A stretch of DNA of 64,000 bases from Thermatribacter sp048814795 (GTDB lineage Bacteria > Atribacterota > Atribacteria > Atribacterales > Thermatribacteraceae), in NCBI GenBank assembly GCA_048814795.1, contig CP184673.1:2046001-2110000 (forward strand), in the 5' to 3' direction. Shown here piece after piece: positions 26,506 to 35,326 of the stretch. The position numbers were made by a program, and so were the translations under genes. Position 1 is the stretch's first letter; every line of letters starts with the position of its first letter. Under the pieces are notes generated by a model, which ran no database searches, had not been told where the DNA came from, and saw nothing but the letters and a program-made list of their open reading frames with translations.

Positions 26506-27876
26506 TCAACCCCTCCAGTATCTTTCAAGGTACTTCTCTTTTATCTGATGCAGTTCTCCACGAGGCAGTAAGGAAAGCACTTTCCATCCCAGATCAAGGG
26601 TCTCTTCTATGCTCCGTTCTTCTTCAAAACCCTGTTTGACAAACTCTTCTTCAAAACGCCTGGCAAAATCAAGATATTTACGATCCACTTCGGTAAGCTC
26701 TTCTGTCCCTATAATGGTGGCCAGAGAACGCACACTCTGTGCATGACTGTAACTTGCAAAAAGCTGGGCAGCAAGCTCGGGATGGTCCTCACGGGTATAC
26801 CCTTCACCCACTCCGTCTTTCATCAAGCGAGAAAGAGAAGGCAAAACAGCAATGGGGGGATAAACACCCTGACGATGCAAATCCCGGCTCAAAACAACTT
26901 GGCCCTCAGTGATGTACCCGGTAAGATCCGGTATGGGGTGAGTAATATCATCATTGGGCATAGCGAGAACCGGAAGTTGAGTAAGAGAACCTCGCCGACC
27001 CTGTATTATACCTGCCCGTTCGTATATGCTGGCCAGGTCGCTATACATATAGCCCGGATATCCCTTTCTTCCGGGGACTTCTCCCCGGAAGTTGGATATC
27101 TCTCTCAAAGCTTCACAGTAATTGGTCATATCCACCAGAATGGCCAAAACGTGCATCTCTTCATCGAAAGCCAGGTACTCAGCAATGGTCAGAGCAACCC
27201 GGGGAGTGGCAATGCGCTCCACAGTTGGGTCATCAGCGAGATTGAGAACCATAACCGTGTTCTTGATAGCACCCGTCTCTTCAAGACTCCTTCTTACAAA
27301 CTCCGCCTCATCATGGCGCAACCCTATCGCAGCGAAAACCACTACAAACTCCTCATTCTCGCCTCTTACCCTGGCCTGGCGGGCAATCTGCACAGCAAGC
27401 CGAACATGGGGAAGACCGCTTCCACTGAAAATGGGTAGTTTTTGCCCCCGGATCAGGGTCATCATGCCATCAATAGCTGAAATACCAGTTTGAATAAAAC
27501 TGCGGGGATAAACCCTGGCCACAGGATTAATTGGCAATCCTCCTATATCACGCTTTAGAGAAGCCAGCACCTTACCCTGACCGTCACGAGGCCTGCCCAG
27601 ACCATCCAGCACTCTACCAATCAGGTTTCGAGATAGAGGAACCTTCAGGGGCTCGCCCAGAAAACGTACTCGCGCTTCCTCACGAATCAGGCCTTTGGTT
27701 CCCTCAAAAACCTGTACCACAGCTTTATCTTCCTCAAGGAGAACCACCTGACCCGCTCTGCGCTCTTCACGGTAAATGATCTCCACCAGGTCTTCATAAC
27801 CCACATTGCTTACTCCCTGAACTACTACCAGGGGACCAACAATGCGAGAGAGACCCACATACTCTTTAACTGGCAC
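26506..27876 (-). CDS. atpB: V-type ATP synthase subunit B
   Basis: About 456 residues. Non-catalytic nucleotide-binding-like subunit of the V1 hexamer: YVGLSRIVGPLVVVQGV at the N-terminus, FSGSGLPH in place of a canonical Walker A, and YPGYMYSDLASIYERAG. GTG 27876 is chosen because GAGGG lies 8 nt upstream; this overlaps the end of subunit A by 11 bp, so the two are translationally coupled. Confidence 0.95.
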   Translation of the reverse strand: MPVKEYVGLSRIVGPLVVVQGVSNVGYEDLVEIIYREERRAGQVVLLEEDKAVVQVFEGTKGLIREEARVRFLGEPLKVPLSRNLIGRVLDGLGRPRDGQGKVLASLKRDIGGLPINPVARVYPRSFIQTGISAIDGMMTLIRGQKLPIFSGSGLPHVRLAVQIARQARVRGENEEFVVVFAAIGLRHDEAEFVRRSLEETGAIKNTVMVLNLADDPTVERIATPRVALTIAEYLAFDEEMHVLAILVDMTNYCEALREISNFRGEVPGRKGYPGYMYSDLASIYERAGIIQGRRGSLTQLPVLAMPNDDITHPIPDLTGYITEGQVVLSRDLHRQGVYPPIAVLPSLSRLMKDGVGEGYTREDHPELAAQLFASYSHAQSVRSLATIIGTEELTEVDRKYLDFARRFEEEFVKQGFEEERSIEETLDLGWKVLSLLPRGELHQIKEKYLERYWRG

Positions 27877-29650
27877 TTTTAGCACCCTCTTTGTACTTGA
27901 CCTGCAAATTATCGAAAAACTTCTCAACTTCTTCTTTTAGAGCATCAAATTTTTCAAGCTGACCATTAGGAATTTCCTCTTTCATTCTCAAGAGCTTGAG
28001 ATAGACATCTGAACGCTTGATCTCACTTATGGCCATTCCGGAAACAATCAATTCTTTGGCCCTCTCGTAAAAGAAGAGGATAAGCTCCATCATTTTGAAC
28101 TGCTTTTGAAGAGAGCAGAAAGAATCAACGCTACTAAAAGAGTTCTGCTGTAGAAAGCCTATTTTGATCAGCCTTCCAACTTCTACTATCAGCTTGTGCT
28201 CATCAGGGAGAACGTCTTCACCAACCAGTTTAATTACCTGCTGCAGACGATCATCTTCCCCAAGTAATGCCATAGCCTGATCTCGCATGGCATACCAACC
28301 TTCGCCAATATTCTCTTTGAACCAGCCCTTCAAATCTTCACTGTAATCGCTATAGCTGGTCAACCAATTAATGGCCGGGTAATGTCGAGAATAAGCAAGA
28401 TTCCTATCCAAAGCCCAGAAACAACGCACAAATTCTCTGGTATGGCGAGTAACTGGTTCGGAAAAATCTCCACCTGGAGGAGAAACGGCTCCAATGATGG
28501 TAACCGAACCTTCCTCGCCAGCAAAAGTTTTAACCCGACCAGCCCGCTCATAAAATTCGGAAAGCCGGCTGGAAAGATAAGCTGGATAGCCCTCCTCCGC
28601 TGGCATTTCTTCCATCCTCCCTGAAAGCTCTCTCAAGGCTTCAGCCCAGCGTGAAGTAGAATCAGCCATCAAAGCAACATTGTAACCCATATCCCTAAAA
28701 TATTCGGCTATAGTTATACCCGTGTAAATAGAAGCTTCACGGGCCGAAACAGGCATGTTGGAAGTATTGGCAATGAGAATGGTGCGTTCCATGAGAGGAC
28801 GTCCCGTATGTGGATCCACCAAGCGGGGGAACTCCTCCAAGACATCTGACATTTCATTACCCCGTTCTCCACAGCCTATGTAAACCACCACATCTGCGTC
28901 TGACCACTTGGCCAGCTGATGTTGAGTCACTGTCTTGCCAGTACCAAAACCACCCGGAATAGCTGCTGCTCCACCTTTGGCCAGCGGGAAAAAGAAATCA
29001 ATTACCCGCTGTCCAGTAATCAAAGGTATCACTGGCAACAGCCTCTCCTTAACGGGACGGGGAATCCTTATCGGCCACTCTTGATACATGGTCAATTGAT
29101 GAACATTTCCCTTCTGATCTGCAACCAACAGCAAAATATCGTTAATCTTATAGTCACCACTTGGTTTGGCTTCGACAATCTTACCTGATACGTGAGGTGG
29201 AACTAAAAGGCGGTGTTCAAAAAGAGGGGTTTCCTGTACCAGGGCAAAAACCTCACCAGGCTGGACGGCATCTCCAACCTCCTTTTTCATCTCAACCCGC
29301 CATCTTTTATTCTCATCCAGGGGAAACATTTCAATTCCACGAAGCACAAAATCTCCATGAAGCAAGGCTATTCGATCCAGAGGGCGCTCTATACCATCAA
29401 AGATTTTTCCAATGAGGCCTGGACCAAGGTAAGCGGAAATAAGCTTGCCAGTTCCCTTTATTGGTTCTCCAACTTTCAATCCAGTAGTACTTTCGTAAAC
29501 CTGTACTGTAAAGCCTTCTTCTCCTATATCCACTATTTCTCCAATAAGACCTTCCTTACCCACCTTAACCATTTCGTTCATCATAAACCCCTGCGAACCA
29601 GTTGCTCGCACCACCGGACCATTGATCAAATAAATACGCCCTTCTCCCAT
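27866..29650 (-). CDS. atpA: V-type ATP synthase catalytic subunit A
   Basis: About 594 residues. Catalytic subunit: Walker A GGFGTGKTVTQHQLAKW, the A-subunit-specific non-homologous insert (VQPGEVFALVQETPLFEHRL region), Walker B region YNVALMADSTSRWAEALREL and GGDFSEPVT. The ATG at 29650 overlaps the TAA of subunit E (TAATG), with GAGG 8 nt upstream; an in-frame GTG at 29659 is less likely. Confidence 0.96.
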   Translation of the reverse strand: MGEGRIYLINGPVVRATGSQGFMMNEMVKVGKEGLIGEIVDIGEEGFTVQVYESTTGLKVGEPIKGTGKLISAYLGPGLIGKIFDGIERPLDRIALLHGDFVLRGIEMFPLDENKRWRVEMKKEVGDAVQPGEVFALVQETPLFEHRLLVPPHVSGKIVEAKPSGDYKINDILLLVADQKGNVHQLTMYQEWPIRIPRPVKERLLPVIPLITGQRVIDFFFPLAKGGAAAIPGGFGTGKTVTQHQLAKWSDADVVVYIGCGERGNEMSDVLEEFPRLVDPHTGRPLMERTILIANTSNMPVSAREASIYTGITIAEYFRDMGYNVALMADSTSRWAEALRELSGRMEEMPAEEGYPAYLSSRLSEFYERAGRVKTFAGEEGSVTIIGAVSPPGGDFSEPVTRHTREFVRCFWALDRNLAYSRHYPAINWLTSYSDYSEDLKGWFKENIGEGWYAMRDQAMALLGEDDRLQQVIKLVGEDVLPDEHKLIVEVGRLIKIGFLQQNSFSSVDSFCSLQKQFKMMELILFFYERAKELIVSGMAISEIKRSDVYLKLLRMKEEIPNGQLEKFDALKEEVEKFFDNLQVKYKEGAKSAS

Positions 29651-30249
29651 TAGCTCCACCTCACTTCCTGTCGCAACAACTCTTGAAAATTCTGCTCCCT
29701 CTCGGCAATCCTGGTAGCCAGGGTATTCTCTACCCGCTCCTTTCCGTCCACGCTCTCCAGCACAACCCCAAAATCAAGGTCAAATTCTTCTTCGACCTTT
29801 TCAATGAAATCCGAAAACTCGTGCATTTTAAGCTCATTAGCCCAGGGTAAACATAAAGAGTTACAACGCAATACTACTTTCTTTTTCCCCATGAGGGCAA
29901 AAGCTTCCTCAAACCAGCGGAAAAAATAAAGCCTTTTCTCTTTCTCATCAAGCCTCTCAAAAGCTCTTTTAACCTCCTCAACGAAGTTCAAAAACAGCTC
30001 TCGCAAAAAGGCATCTTTTTCACGGCGTTCTTGCATCAAAATAACTGCATTCTGGGCATTAATCCATTTTTGAGTTCTAAGTCGTAACTGGCGTAAAAAC
30101 TCTTCTCTTTCCCGGGCAAGTTGCTCTTCAAGCTTTTTCTCCTTTCTTTGAACTTCTTCACGAGCCTCAATGAGAGCATTCTCCAGCATATCTTCAGCTT
30201 CTTTAATTATTGCCTTGCGCATCAGCTCGATTTTATCAGCTATTCTCAC
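29650..30249 (-). CDS. atpE: V-type ATP synthase subunit E
   Basis: 199 residues. Peripheral-stalk subunit: long charged N-terminal helix (EEVQRKEKKLEEQLARERE) and a globular C-terminal domain ending ENTLATRIAEREQNFQELL, as in other E subunits. GTG start overlaps the TGA of subunit F (GTGA). It pairs with the coiled-coil G/H subunit encoded at the head of the operon. Confidence 0.92.
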   Translation of the reverse strand: MRIADKIELMRKAIIKEAEDMLENALIEAREEVQRKEKKLEEQLAREREEFLRQLRLRTQKWINAQNAVILMQERREKDAFLRELFLNFVEEVKRAFERLDEKEKRLYFFRWFEEAFALMGKKKVVLRCNSLCLPWANELKMHEFSDFIEKVEEEFDLDFGVVLESVDGKERVENTLATRIAEREQNFQELLRQEVRWS

Positions 30250-30557
30250 TTCACTTTCACTCCAATGGCGCTCTCAACATAATTAAGAATAAAATCTTTA
30301 TCGCGACGGATGCCATGACGGTCTGGAATAATGGTCAAAAGAGGCAAATTCCTGGAAAGCTTAAGACGCTGCACCTGGTCAGGTACAACTTCAGCGATTT
30401 TTTCGGTCATCAAAATGACTCCCACCGTAGGGTCTCTTTCAACTTCTTCAAGCACAGGAAGAATCTCCTCACGAGTATGCACTACAACTCCCTTGATTCC
30501 AGCCAGGCGTAATCCTATCTGGGTATCAATGTTATCGCTGATTAAGAAAAAACGCAC
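30246..30557 (-). CDS. atpF: V-type ATP synthase subunit F
   Basis: 103 residues. Small rotor-shaft subunit with a Rossmann-like fold: FFLISDNIDTQIGLRLAGIK and GVILMTEKIAEVVPDQV match F subunits. GTG start after AAGGTG. Stop overlaps the next gene by 4 bp. Confidence 0.92.
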   Translation of the reverse strand: MRFFLISDNIDTQIGLRLAGIKGVVVHTREEILPVLEEVERDPTVGVILMTEKIAEVVPDQVQRLKLSRNLPLLTIIPDRHGIRRDKDFILNYVESAIGVKVK

Positions 30558-30573
30558 TCTTTCACCTTCTCCC

Positions 30574-31011
30574 CTACATTCTACCCAGAATTAAAACGGA
30601 AATAATCATCCCATAAATGGCTATACCTTCAGCAAGGCCTACATAAGTGAGAGTACGACCAAAAAGTTCTGGTTTTTCGCTAATAGCCCCAATCGCTGAA
30701 GAACCAGTTATGGCCACTGCAATACCCGCTCCAATAGCAGCAAGACCGGTAGCCAGGCCAGCTCCAAGCAAGCCGAGTCCAGAAGAAACAGGCGGAGGAG
30801 TTACCGAACCGCTCTCAGTCTGAGCCAGCGCACTGGGTAAAGAAAGCCCAAAAACAGCCAGCGAACAAACTCCCAAAAACAGCAAGCTACCCCAGAAAAG
30901 CCTCAAAAAAGCCTTCCTGGAAAGATGCCATTTACCTTTTGCAGCCATCATTCCAACCAAAACCAAAAGTCCCAGAAAAATTCCATAAGCAAGAATCATT
31001 GCTGTTATCAT
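30574..31011 (-). CDS. atpK: V-type ATP synthase subunit K (proteolipid) with long N-terminal extension
   Basis: 145 residues. The last 70 residues are one proteolipid hairpin (GAGLATGLAAIGAGIAVAIT and the ion-binding helix YVGLAEGIAIYGMIISVLI, Glu128). The first 75 are unusual: a first hydrophobic helix, a basic loop (KGKWHLSRKAF), then a second hydrophobic stretch ending LPSALAQ like a signal-peptidase site, and a Ser/Pro linker. Thermus K subunits also carry a signal-like N-terminus, but not the extra first helix. Whether the pump uses H+ or Na+ cannot be told. GAGG lies 8 nt before the ATG. Confidence 0.9.
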   Translation of the reverse strand: MITAMILAYGIFLGLLVLVGMMAAKGKWHLSRKAFLRLFWGSLLFLGVCSLAVFGLSLPSALAQTESGSVTPPPVSSGLGLLGAGLATGLAAIGAGIAVAITGSSAIGAISEKPELFGRTLTYVGLAEGIAIYGMIISVLILGRM

Positions 31012-31016
31012 TTAAC

Positions 31017-32951
31017 TTACCTCCTCTCGGTAGATATTTTCCCAAAAGTCACCGGCTGGAAAGGTTTGCCCTTTCCTGTAAAGAATCTGGAAAAAAGCTC
31101 GTAAAACTCTAAACGCAGAGCCTGAATGAATACCACCAGACCTTCAAGTCCTAAAATAAGTATATTGCCAAAGACAATTATCAGAACCCTGGAAATCCCA
31201 GAAAAAGCTCCTCCCTGCACCATCTGAGCAATACTCAAAAAAGCCAGAAAAATACCGGCGTGATTAATGGCAAAAGCAGCAAGTCGAATAAAAGAAAGAG
31301 TATTGCTCAAAAAACGGATAAGCTCATCAAAAAGCACAAAAGTGGATTCAACAGCCTTCTCTTTTCTTTTTTGAGGTGAAGTTTCAAAAACTTCGTGCAA
31401 ATAAATAACCACAAGTAAAGCCACAAGAGCGCCTAACCACAGGTTGACCGGTTGGGGTAGTTTTCCATAACGAAAGTAAGAGAAAGCAAGCCAAACACCT
31501 AACCAGTAAAAAGCAAAGGCAGCCAGCCCGGAACTTCCCAAGAAAAACTTTCTCCACTGTCCTGCACGAACCAGGTTAAGCATACCCAGACCCATTCCCA
31601 AGGCAAGTAAAACAACGCCTATCGCCACTGATACCCCCATCAGGTAAGAAATTTCCTCAATGGGGCGCACCCACAGAGCTGGTAACAGGTCCTCAAAACC
31701 CAGGAGACTGCCGTACAAAAAACCGAAGACAATTGAAGAAACTCCAGCCCAACCAAATACCCAACCCAAATCAGAGTGTTTCTTCAAATAGTAGAAAAAG
31801 CCGGCCAACGCCAGAATAGCACCATGACCCACATCACCAAACATAAAACCAAACATAAATAGAAAGGTCAGAGCAACTACCGGTGTAGGATCAATCTCCC
31901 AGTAAGAAGGTAATCCATACATTTTGACCAAACTTTCAAAAGGGCGGAAGAAGGAAAGATTGGCAAGCCTTACCGGTACCTTTTCCTCTAACACCTCCCG
32001 AACATCAGGCTGTTCTTCAACTACCAGAACTTTCTCTTCCTGTTCAAGAAAACTCTGGATTTTTTTCTTTTCCCTCTCAGGCACCCAACCCGACAGAGCA
32101 AAGAGGCTCTCGCTAAAACCAACTTTTTCCTGCAAGTGGTAAACAGAACGCAACACGTAAAGGTGATCCAAAAACTGGTAGATGAAAGTTCGGTTCTTAT
32201 AAAAAATTTCTCTCAGCTCAATCTTCTTTCTCTCTATCTCCAGATATAACTTTTTGATTTCATCAGAAACTCTAAAATAAACTTCTTCGACGGAACCCTT
32301 TAGCATAGCGCGAGGTAAAGTATGCTCTTCAAAGCCAACGGATTGAAGAATGCTCTCCGCTTCTTTCTGCATCCTGGGAAGCGTAAAAACCATTATCCAC
32401 CGTGACTCCCGTTCCTTTTCTATGTCCATTACCAAAATGGGAGCGTCATTCACACTCTCAATTAACCTGTCAAAATACATACTCAGTATACGTCCAAACT
32501 TTATCGAAAAGCCTTCGAGACTTATCAGGTCTTCAAAGTCAACGTCCAGATAACGAAGCATTCTGAGGTGCCTGCGCATATGCTCGAAACGTTCTACCAA
32601 TCTTTTTAACTCCGAAATCTCAGTGAGTTTTTGATCCATTTTTCTCTCCAGCAATCGCGCTTTCCTTAAAGAGAAGTTAAACCGAGAAGCAATTTCTGGG
32701 CTGAAGACAGGACGGGGTAGGGGTTCTTTGCCAGAGAGTTTATGAAGCCTGCACAACAAAGAAAAAGCCTCTTCAAAAGAAACTCCATTGTTCTTTCTGA
32801 AGAAAGACCTTGTTTCAGCCGGTAGAACGTCTTCCGGAGACAGAGGCTCAAAACATTCCGAAGCAACAACCTCCTTTAATAATTGTTCCATATTATCCTG
32901 TTCTTGCTTAACTCCCAGAATTATCAAACGACACATCCTGTCAACGGCCAC
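31017..32951 (-). CDS. atpI: V-type ATP synthase subunit I (a-subunit)
   Basis: 644 residues. N-terminal cytoplasmic half with coiled coils (about 1-330) and a C-terminal half with about seven helices (FLFMFGFMFGDVGHGAILAL; SNTLSFIRLAAFAINHAGIF containing the conserved Arg; QALRLEFYELFSRFFTGKGKPF). It forms the ion half-channels against the K ring. The GTG at 32951 overlaps the C-subunit gene by 11 bp; an ATG at 32936 is an alternative start. Five bp upstream of subunit K. Confidence 0.94.
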   Translation of the reverse strand: MAVDRMCRLIILGVKQEQDNMEQLLKEVVASECFEPLSPEDVLPAETRSFFRKNNGVSFEEAFSLLCRLHKLSGKEPLPRPVFSPEIASRFNFSLRKARLLERKMDQKLTEISELKRLVERFEHMRRHLRMLRYLDVDFEDLISLEGFSIKFGRILSMYFDRLIESVNDAPILVMDIEKERESRWIMVFTLPRMQKEAESILQSVGFEEHTLPRAMLKGSVEEVYFRVSDEIKKLYLEIERKKIELREIFYKNRTFIYQFLDHLYVLRSVYHLQEKVGFSESLFALSGWVPEREKKKIQSFLEQEEKVLVVEEQPDVREVLEEKVPVRLANLSFFRPFESLVKMYGLPSYWEIDPTPVVALTFLFMFGFMFGDVGHGAILALAGFFYYLKKHSDLGWVFGWAGVSSIVFGFLYGSLLGFEDLLPALWVRPIEEISYLMGVSVAIGVVLLALGMGLGMLNLVRAGQWRKFFLGSSGLAAFAFYWLGVWLAFSYFRYGKLPQPVNLWLGALVALLVVIYLHEVFETSPQKRKEKAVESTFVLFDELIRFLSNTLSFIRLAAFAINHAGIFLAFLSIAQMVQGGAFSGISRVLIIVFGNILILGLEGLVVFIQALRLEFYELFSRFFTGKGKPFQPVTFGKISTERR

Positions 32952-34029
32952 CCAAGTTCACCATCCTGAGAGGTCTTATAAAATAGCGCTCCGCCAGACG
33001 CACATCCAGCGCATACCTTATATCTTCAATCACCGTAATTAGGTCACGAGTTTCAAAATTCTTAAGAGTTATAAAAGCAATTAACACTTCCAGAAGGGAA
33101 AGATGCTTGCGCAGTAAAAAACGCGCTAATCGGTAAAGGTAGGAAAGAATGCTTCTTTCAAATATCTCATCCAGAACCTCGCTGCTTTCTTGCCAGTTGT
33201 GAAAAACACTTCTGTAAGGCGAAACAAGAAGCATGCTCATAAACTCTTCCAGACTCTGGCTTCTAACCAATTTTATAAGACGTTGGGAATTGAAATATCT
33301 GTAAAGAGGTATGGTGAGCCCGTAAACCTTCTCGGGAAGCATTCCAAAAACGAAGCGCATTCTGTATATAAGCTCCACATTCAGCAAATCCGCCTGAACA
33401 CCAAAAAAGCGCAAAACAGCCTCGCGGTCTCGATGGGGAAAATTCTTTACTCTCCTGGGCAAGCCAGCCAAATACCAGTAATCCAGGGCATTTTCAATAA
33501 CATCCATAGCCCGAGATTCACTAAATTGCTCCTTAGCAGCCTGAAACAAATCATAAAAAGCTGTACCTTCCAGACTTCGGGTAAGCTCGTCAAGGCTTTT
33601 ACTCCTCAAAAGTGCACGAAAATCAACCTTACTCCAGGGAGAAAGATCAAAAAGTTTCTTTTCTATATCCCCAAGACTTGCTTGCGTACTTAATACCACA
33701 TGTTTGGTAACCAACTTGAGATTTTCTATTTCAAAACCGGTAAGGAAAAAATCAATAACGATTCTCTCCTTAAGACTGGCAAACTCGCGCAAACTCAAAA
33801 GTTCATAAATAGTGGACTGGTTGATAAGAACTTCCAGGTCCCGACGATGGATCTCGTTGGGTTGAACCTCTTGAAGAACCTGCTGATAAGCAGGAGTTTT
33901 CTGAAGGTAACTGGCAATCTCTGGAACAGAGTGAAGACTCAAAAGGTTTTGAAAATCCTGGTCAGAGAGCATCTTGCCAACTTTTGCCAGGGTTTTGCCC
34001 AGTAATCCGAAATTCTCAAAAATAAACAT
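32941..34029 (-). CDS. atpC: V-type ATP synthase subunit C (central stalk, V0D homologue)
   Basis: About 362 residues, all-helical. Couples the rotor shaft to the K ring. Family features: GLLGKTLAKVGKMLSDQDFQ at the N-terminus and the repeated NLKLVTKHV/NVELIYRMRF helices (this family has internal three-fold repeats). ATG 34029 follows GGGAG at 9 nt; the frame is open to a TTG at 34047 that overlaps the upstream gene. Confidence 0.88.
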   Translation of the reverse strand: MFIFENFGLLGKTLAKVGKMLSDQDFQNLLSLHSVPEIASYLQKTPAYQQVLQEVQPNEIHRRDLEVLINQSTIYELLSLREFASLKERIVIDFFLTGFEIENLKLVTKHVVLSTQASLGDIEKKLFDLSPWSKVDFRALLRSKSLDELTRSLEGTAFYDLFQAAKEQFSESRAMDVIENALDYWYLAGLPRRVKNFPHRDREAVLRFFGVQADLLNVELIYRMRFVFGMLPEKVYGLTIPLYRYFNSQRLIKLVRSQSLEEFMSMLLVSPYRSVFHNWQESSEVLDEIFERSILSYLYRLARFLLRKHLSLLEVLIAFITLKNFETRDLITVIEDIRYALDVRLAERYFIRPLRMVNLGGR

Positions 34030-34033
34030 AACG

Positions 34034-34351
34034 TCATTCTCCCGCAAGCAACTGCAAGGCTTTTTCCACCAGAAGAGATTTGCTTGTCTGATAACGCTTC
34101 TCTATAAGCTGTTTGAATTCTCTTACCCGCTCTTCGCTTTTTTTGCGAAGCTCTTCCACCATTATGCTGGCTTCCTGGTTTGCTTTTTCCTCTTCTCTGC
34201 GCAGGTACTCCTCTTGTTCTTTCTTCTTCATTTCAGCTACTTCCTGAGCTTTATCAAAAAGCTGCTTTCTCTTTTCTTCGATGCTTTCAATGATTTTTCT
34301 ACGTTCTTTTTCAATTGCAATCAATCTTTCCAGAATTTCTTTCTTATCCAC
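34034..34351 (-). CDS. atpH: V-type ATP synthase subunit G/H (peripheral-stalk coiled coil)
   Basis: 105 residues, almost entirely a charged coiled coil (EKERRKIIESIEEKRKQLF, EYLRREEEKANQEASIMVEE). First gene of the V-ATPase operon, as expected for the stalk subunit that dimerises with E. GTG start, GGGAGG 8 nt upstream. The assignment rests on position plus coiled-coil nature. Confidence 0.85.
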   Translation of the reverse strand: MDKKEILERLIAIEKERRKIIESIEEKRKQLFDKAQEVAEMKKKEQEEYLRREEEKANQEASIMVEELRKKSEERVREFKQLIEKRYQTSKSLLVEKALQLLAGE

Positions 34352-34382
34352 CAGCTTAACCTCCCTGGAAAATCAAACTTGT

Positions 34383-34411
34383 ATGATACTACTTTTGGCA
34401 TCATTTTTCAA
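34383..34411 (-). promoter_or_regulatory. Promoter of the V-ATPase operon
   Basis: TTGAAA (34411-34406), 17 bp, TATCAT (34388-34383), 31 bp before the first start codon. Confidence 0.7.
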
Positions 34412-34463
34412 TAAGCACCACCAGCCTGTAGCCTTAATTTCGAAAGTGTCACATCGAGACAAA

Positions 34464-34480
34464 CCCCTTTTTGAAAGGGG
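34464..34480. other. Small perfect hairpin upstream of the V-ATPase promoter
   Basis: CCCCTTT-TTG-AAAGGGG. No T-tract of note on either strand, so a terminator role is weak. Confidence 0.35.
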
Positions 34481-34831
34481 AAAGAGAAGATACTTCACCA
34501 CCAGAAACCAAAAAGTAGCACCGCAATTACGAGAGTAAGATATGTCCGTTACTACCTACTTATCTGAGGTATAAAAAAACCTGTGGGGGAGACGAACAGA
34601 AGAGAATCAAAGATACAGAAAGCATGTTGACTTGTGAAATAATTCTGGTGGTGTTTGTTGGACAATGTCAGAACTTTCTTTGAGCAAAATCCTGATGCTG
34701 ATTGACGCAAAATTGCTTCGCAATTTTGGTATTGGCTCGCGGGCAAAAATTTTCCTCCCCTTGAACCCCTCCAATTTTTGTCCGCTCGCCAAAATTTTTT
34801 GTGCCGCCTTTTCAATCCTTAAATTTTATTC
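34481..34831 (-). other. Putative decayed terminal cassette after attC-1
   Basis: About 350 bp with no convincing gene. It carries a 9-bp hairpin (34708-34728, CAAAATTGC, loop 3) and an imperfect inverted repeat (34734-34751 against 34773-34790, GGCTCGCGGGCAAAAATT). In the minus direction it begins with the GTTATAC half-site of attC-1, but no matching GTATAAC end is found before the V-ATPase promoter. It is therefore either a broken cassette or the junction of the array with the chromosome. Confidence 0.4.
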
Positions 34832-34913
34832 GTATAACGGTTTTGGTGTATGCGAAGTTACAGAGCAATTTGGGTGAGCACCGAAGGTGCGAACCGCATA
34901 CACCGTGTTAGCC
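34832..34913 (-). repeat. attC-like recombination site 1
   Basis: 82 bp. On the minus strand: GGCTAAC (R''), CACGG, CGGTGTATGCGG stem, a variable middle with a GGTGC/GCACC hairpin, the returning arm CGCATACACC, CGTTATAC (R'). It directly follows the stop of the small membrane-protein gene, 6 bp away. Its R'' is nearly complementary to the start of its own cassette (see findings). Confidence 0.75.
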
Positions 34914-34919
34914 GAAGCT

Positions 34920-35210
34920 TCAAAATAATCCCTTAATAAATCCTGATATAACTGAAAAGAAAAGCGATGTAAAACTTGCTGTCATATATTCCACAAAATA
35001 AAATGCTTGTACATGAGACATTCCCCATTTAGCTTTTTTATCATGCATTTCCGCATTTGCTATAAATACATCTCGTTTATCTCGTCTAACAATTGAGGTA
35101 TAAATACAGAACATAACACCCCATATAAATGGAACAATTAACCGTGCAAGCCACGTATCATTTGCGATTCCAATTAATATACCAGCTATTACATTTGGAA
35201 ATGGAATCAT
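34920..35210 (-). CDS. Cassette 1: small predicted membrane protein
   Basis: 96 residues. Two or three hydrophobic segments (IAGILIGIANDTWLA, LIVPFIWGVMFCIYTSI, YMTASFTSLFFSVISGFI) separated by a charged loop (RRDKRDVFIANAEMHDKKAK). No family recognised. Start ATG has GAGG 7 nt upstream. The gene fills the whole interval between two attC-like sites and is visibly more AT-rich than the core genes around it, both typical of a mobile gene cassette. Function unknown. Confidence 0.75.
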   Translation of the reverse strand: MIPFPNVIAGILIGIANDTWLARLIVPFIWGVMFCIYTSIVRRDKRDVFIANAEMHDKKAKWGMSHVQAFYFVEYMTASFTSLFFSVISGFIKGLF

Positions 35211-35235
35211 AATATTACCTCTTAATTGAAGTTTC

Positions 35236-35309
35236 GCCTAACGGTTTCGGGCTTTGCGAAGTGCGAAGCATTTGGGTGAGCGAAGTGAGCCACAAAGCCC
35301 GTGTTATCT
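35236..35309 (-). repeat. attC-like recombination site 2
   Basis: 74 bp. On the minus strand: AGATAAC (R''), long imperfect stem (CACGGGCTTTGTGG paired with the CAAAGCCCG arm), a loop containing GCTTCGC, then GTTAGGC (R', a perfect match to the GTTRRRY consensus). The methyltransferase stop is 18 bp upstream, and the next cassette's ribosome site lies about 20 bp downstream. Confidence 0.8.
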
Positions 35310-35326
35310 GAAGCCCAACCATATCG

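Noticed and set aside
34552..34815. 87-codon minus-strand frame in the relic after attC-1
   Set aside because: It begins near the half-site but is composed of the inverted-repeat arms and is not protein-like.
34665..34877. 70-codon plus-strand frame running into attC-1
   Set aside because: Opposite to array orientation, crosses the hairpins and attC stem, weak ribosome site.
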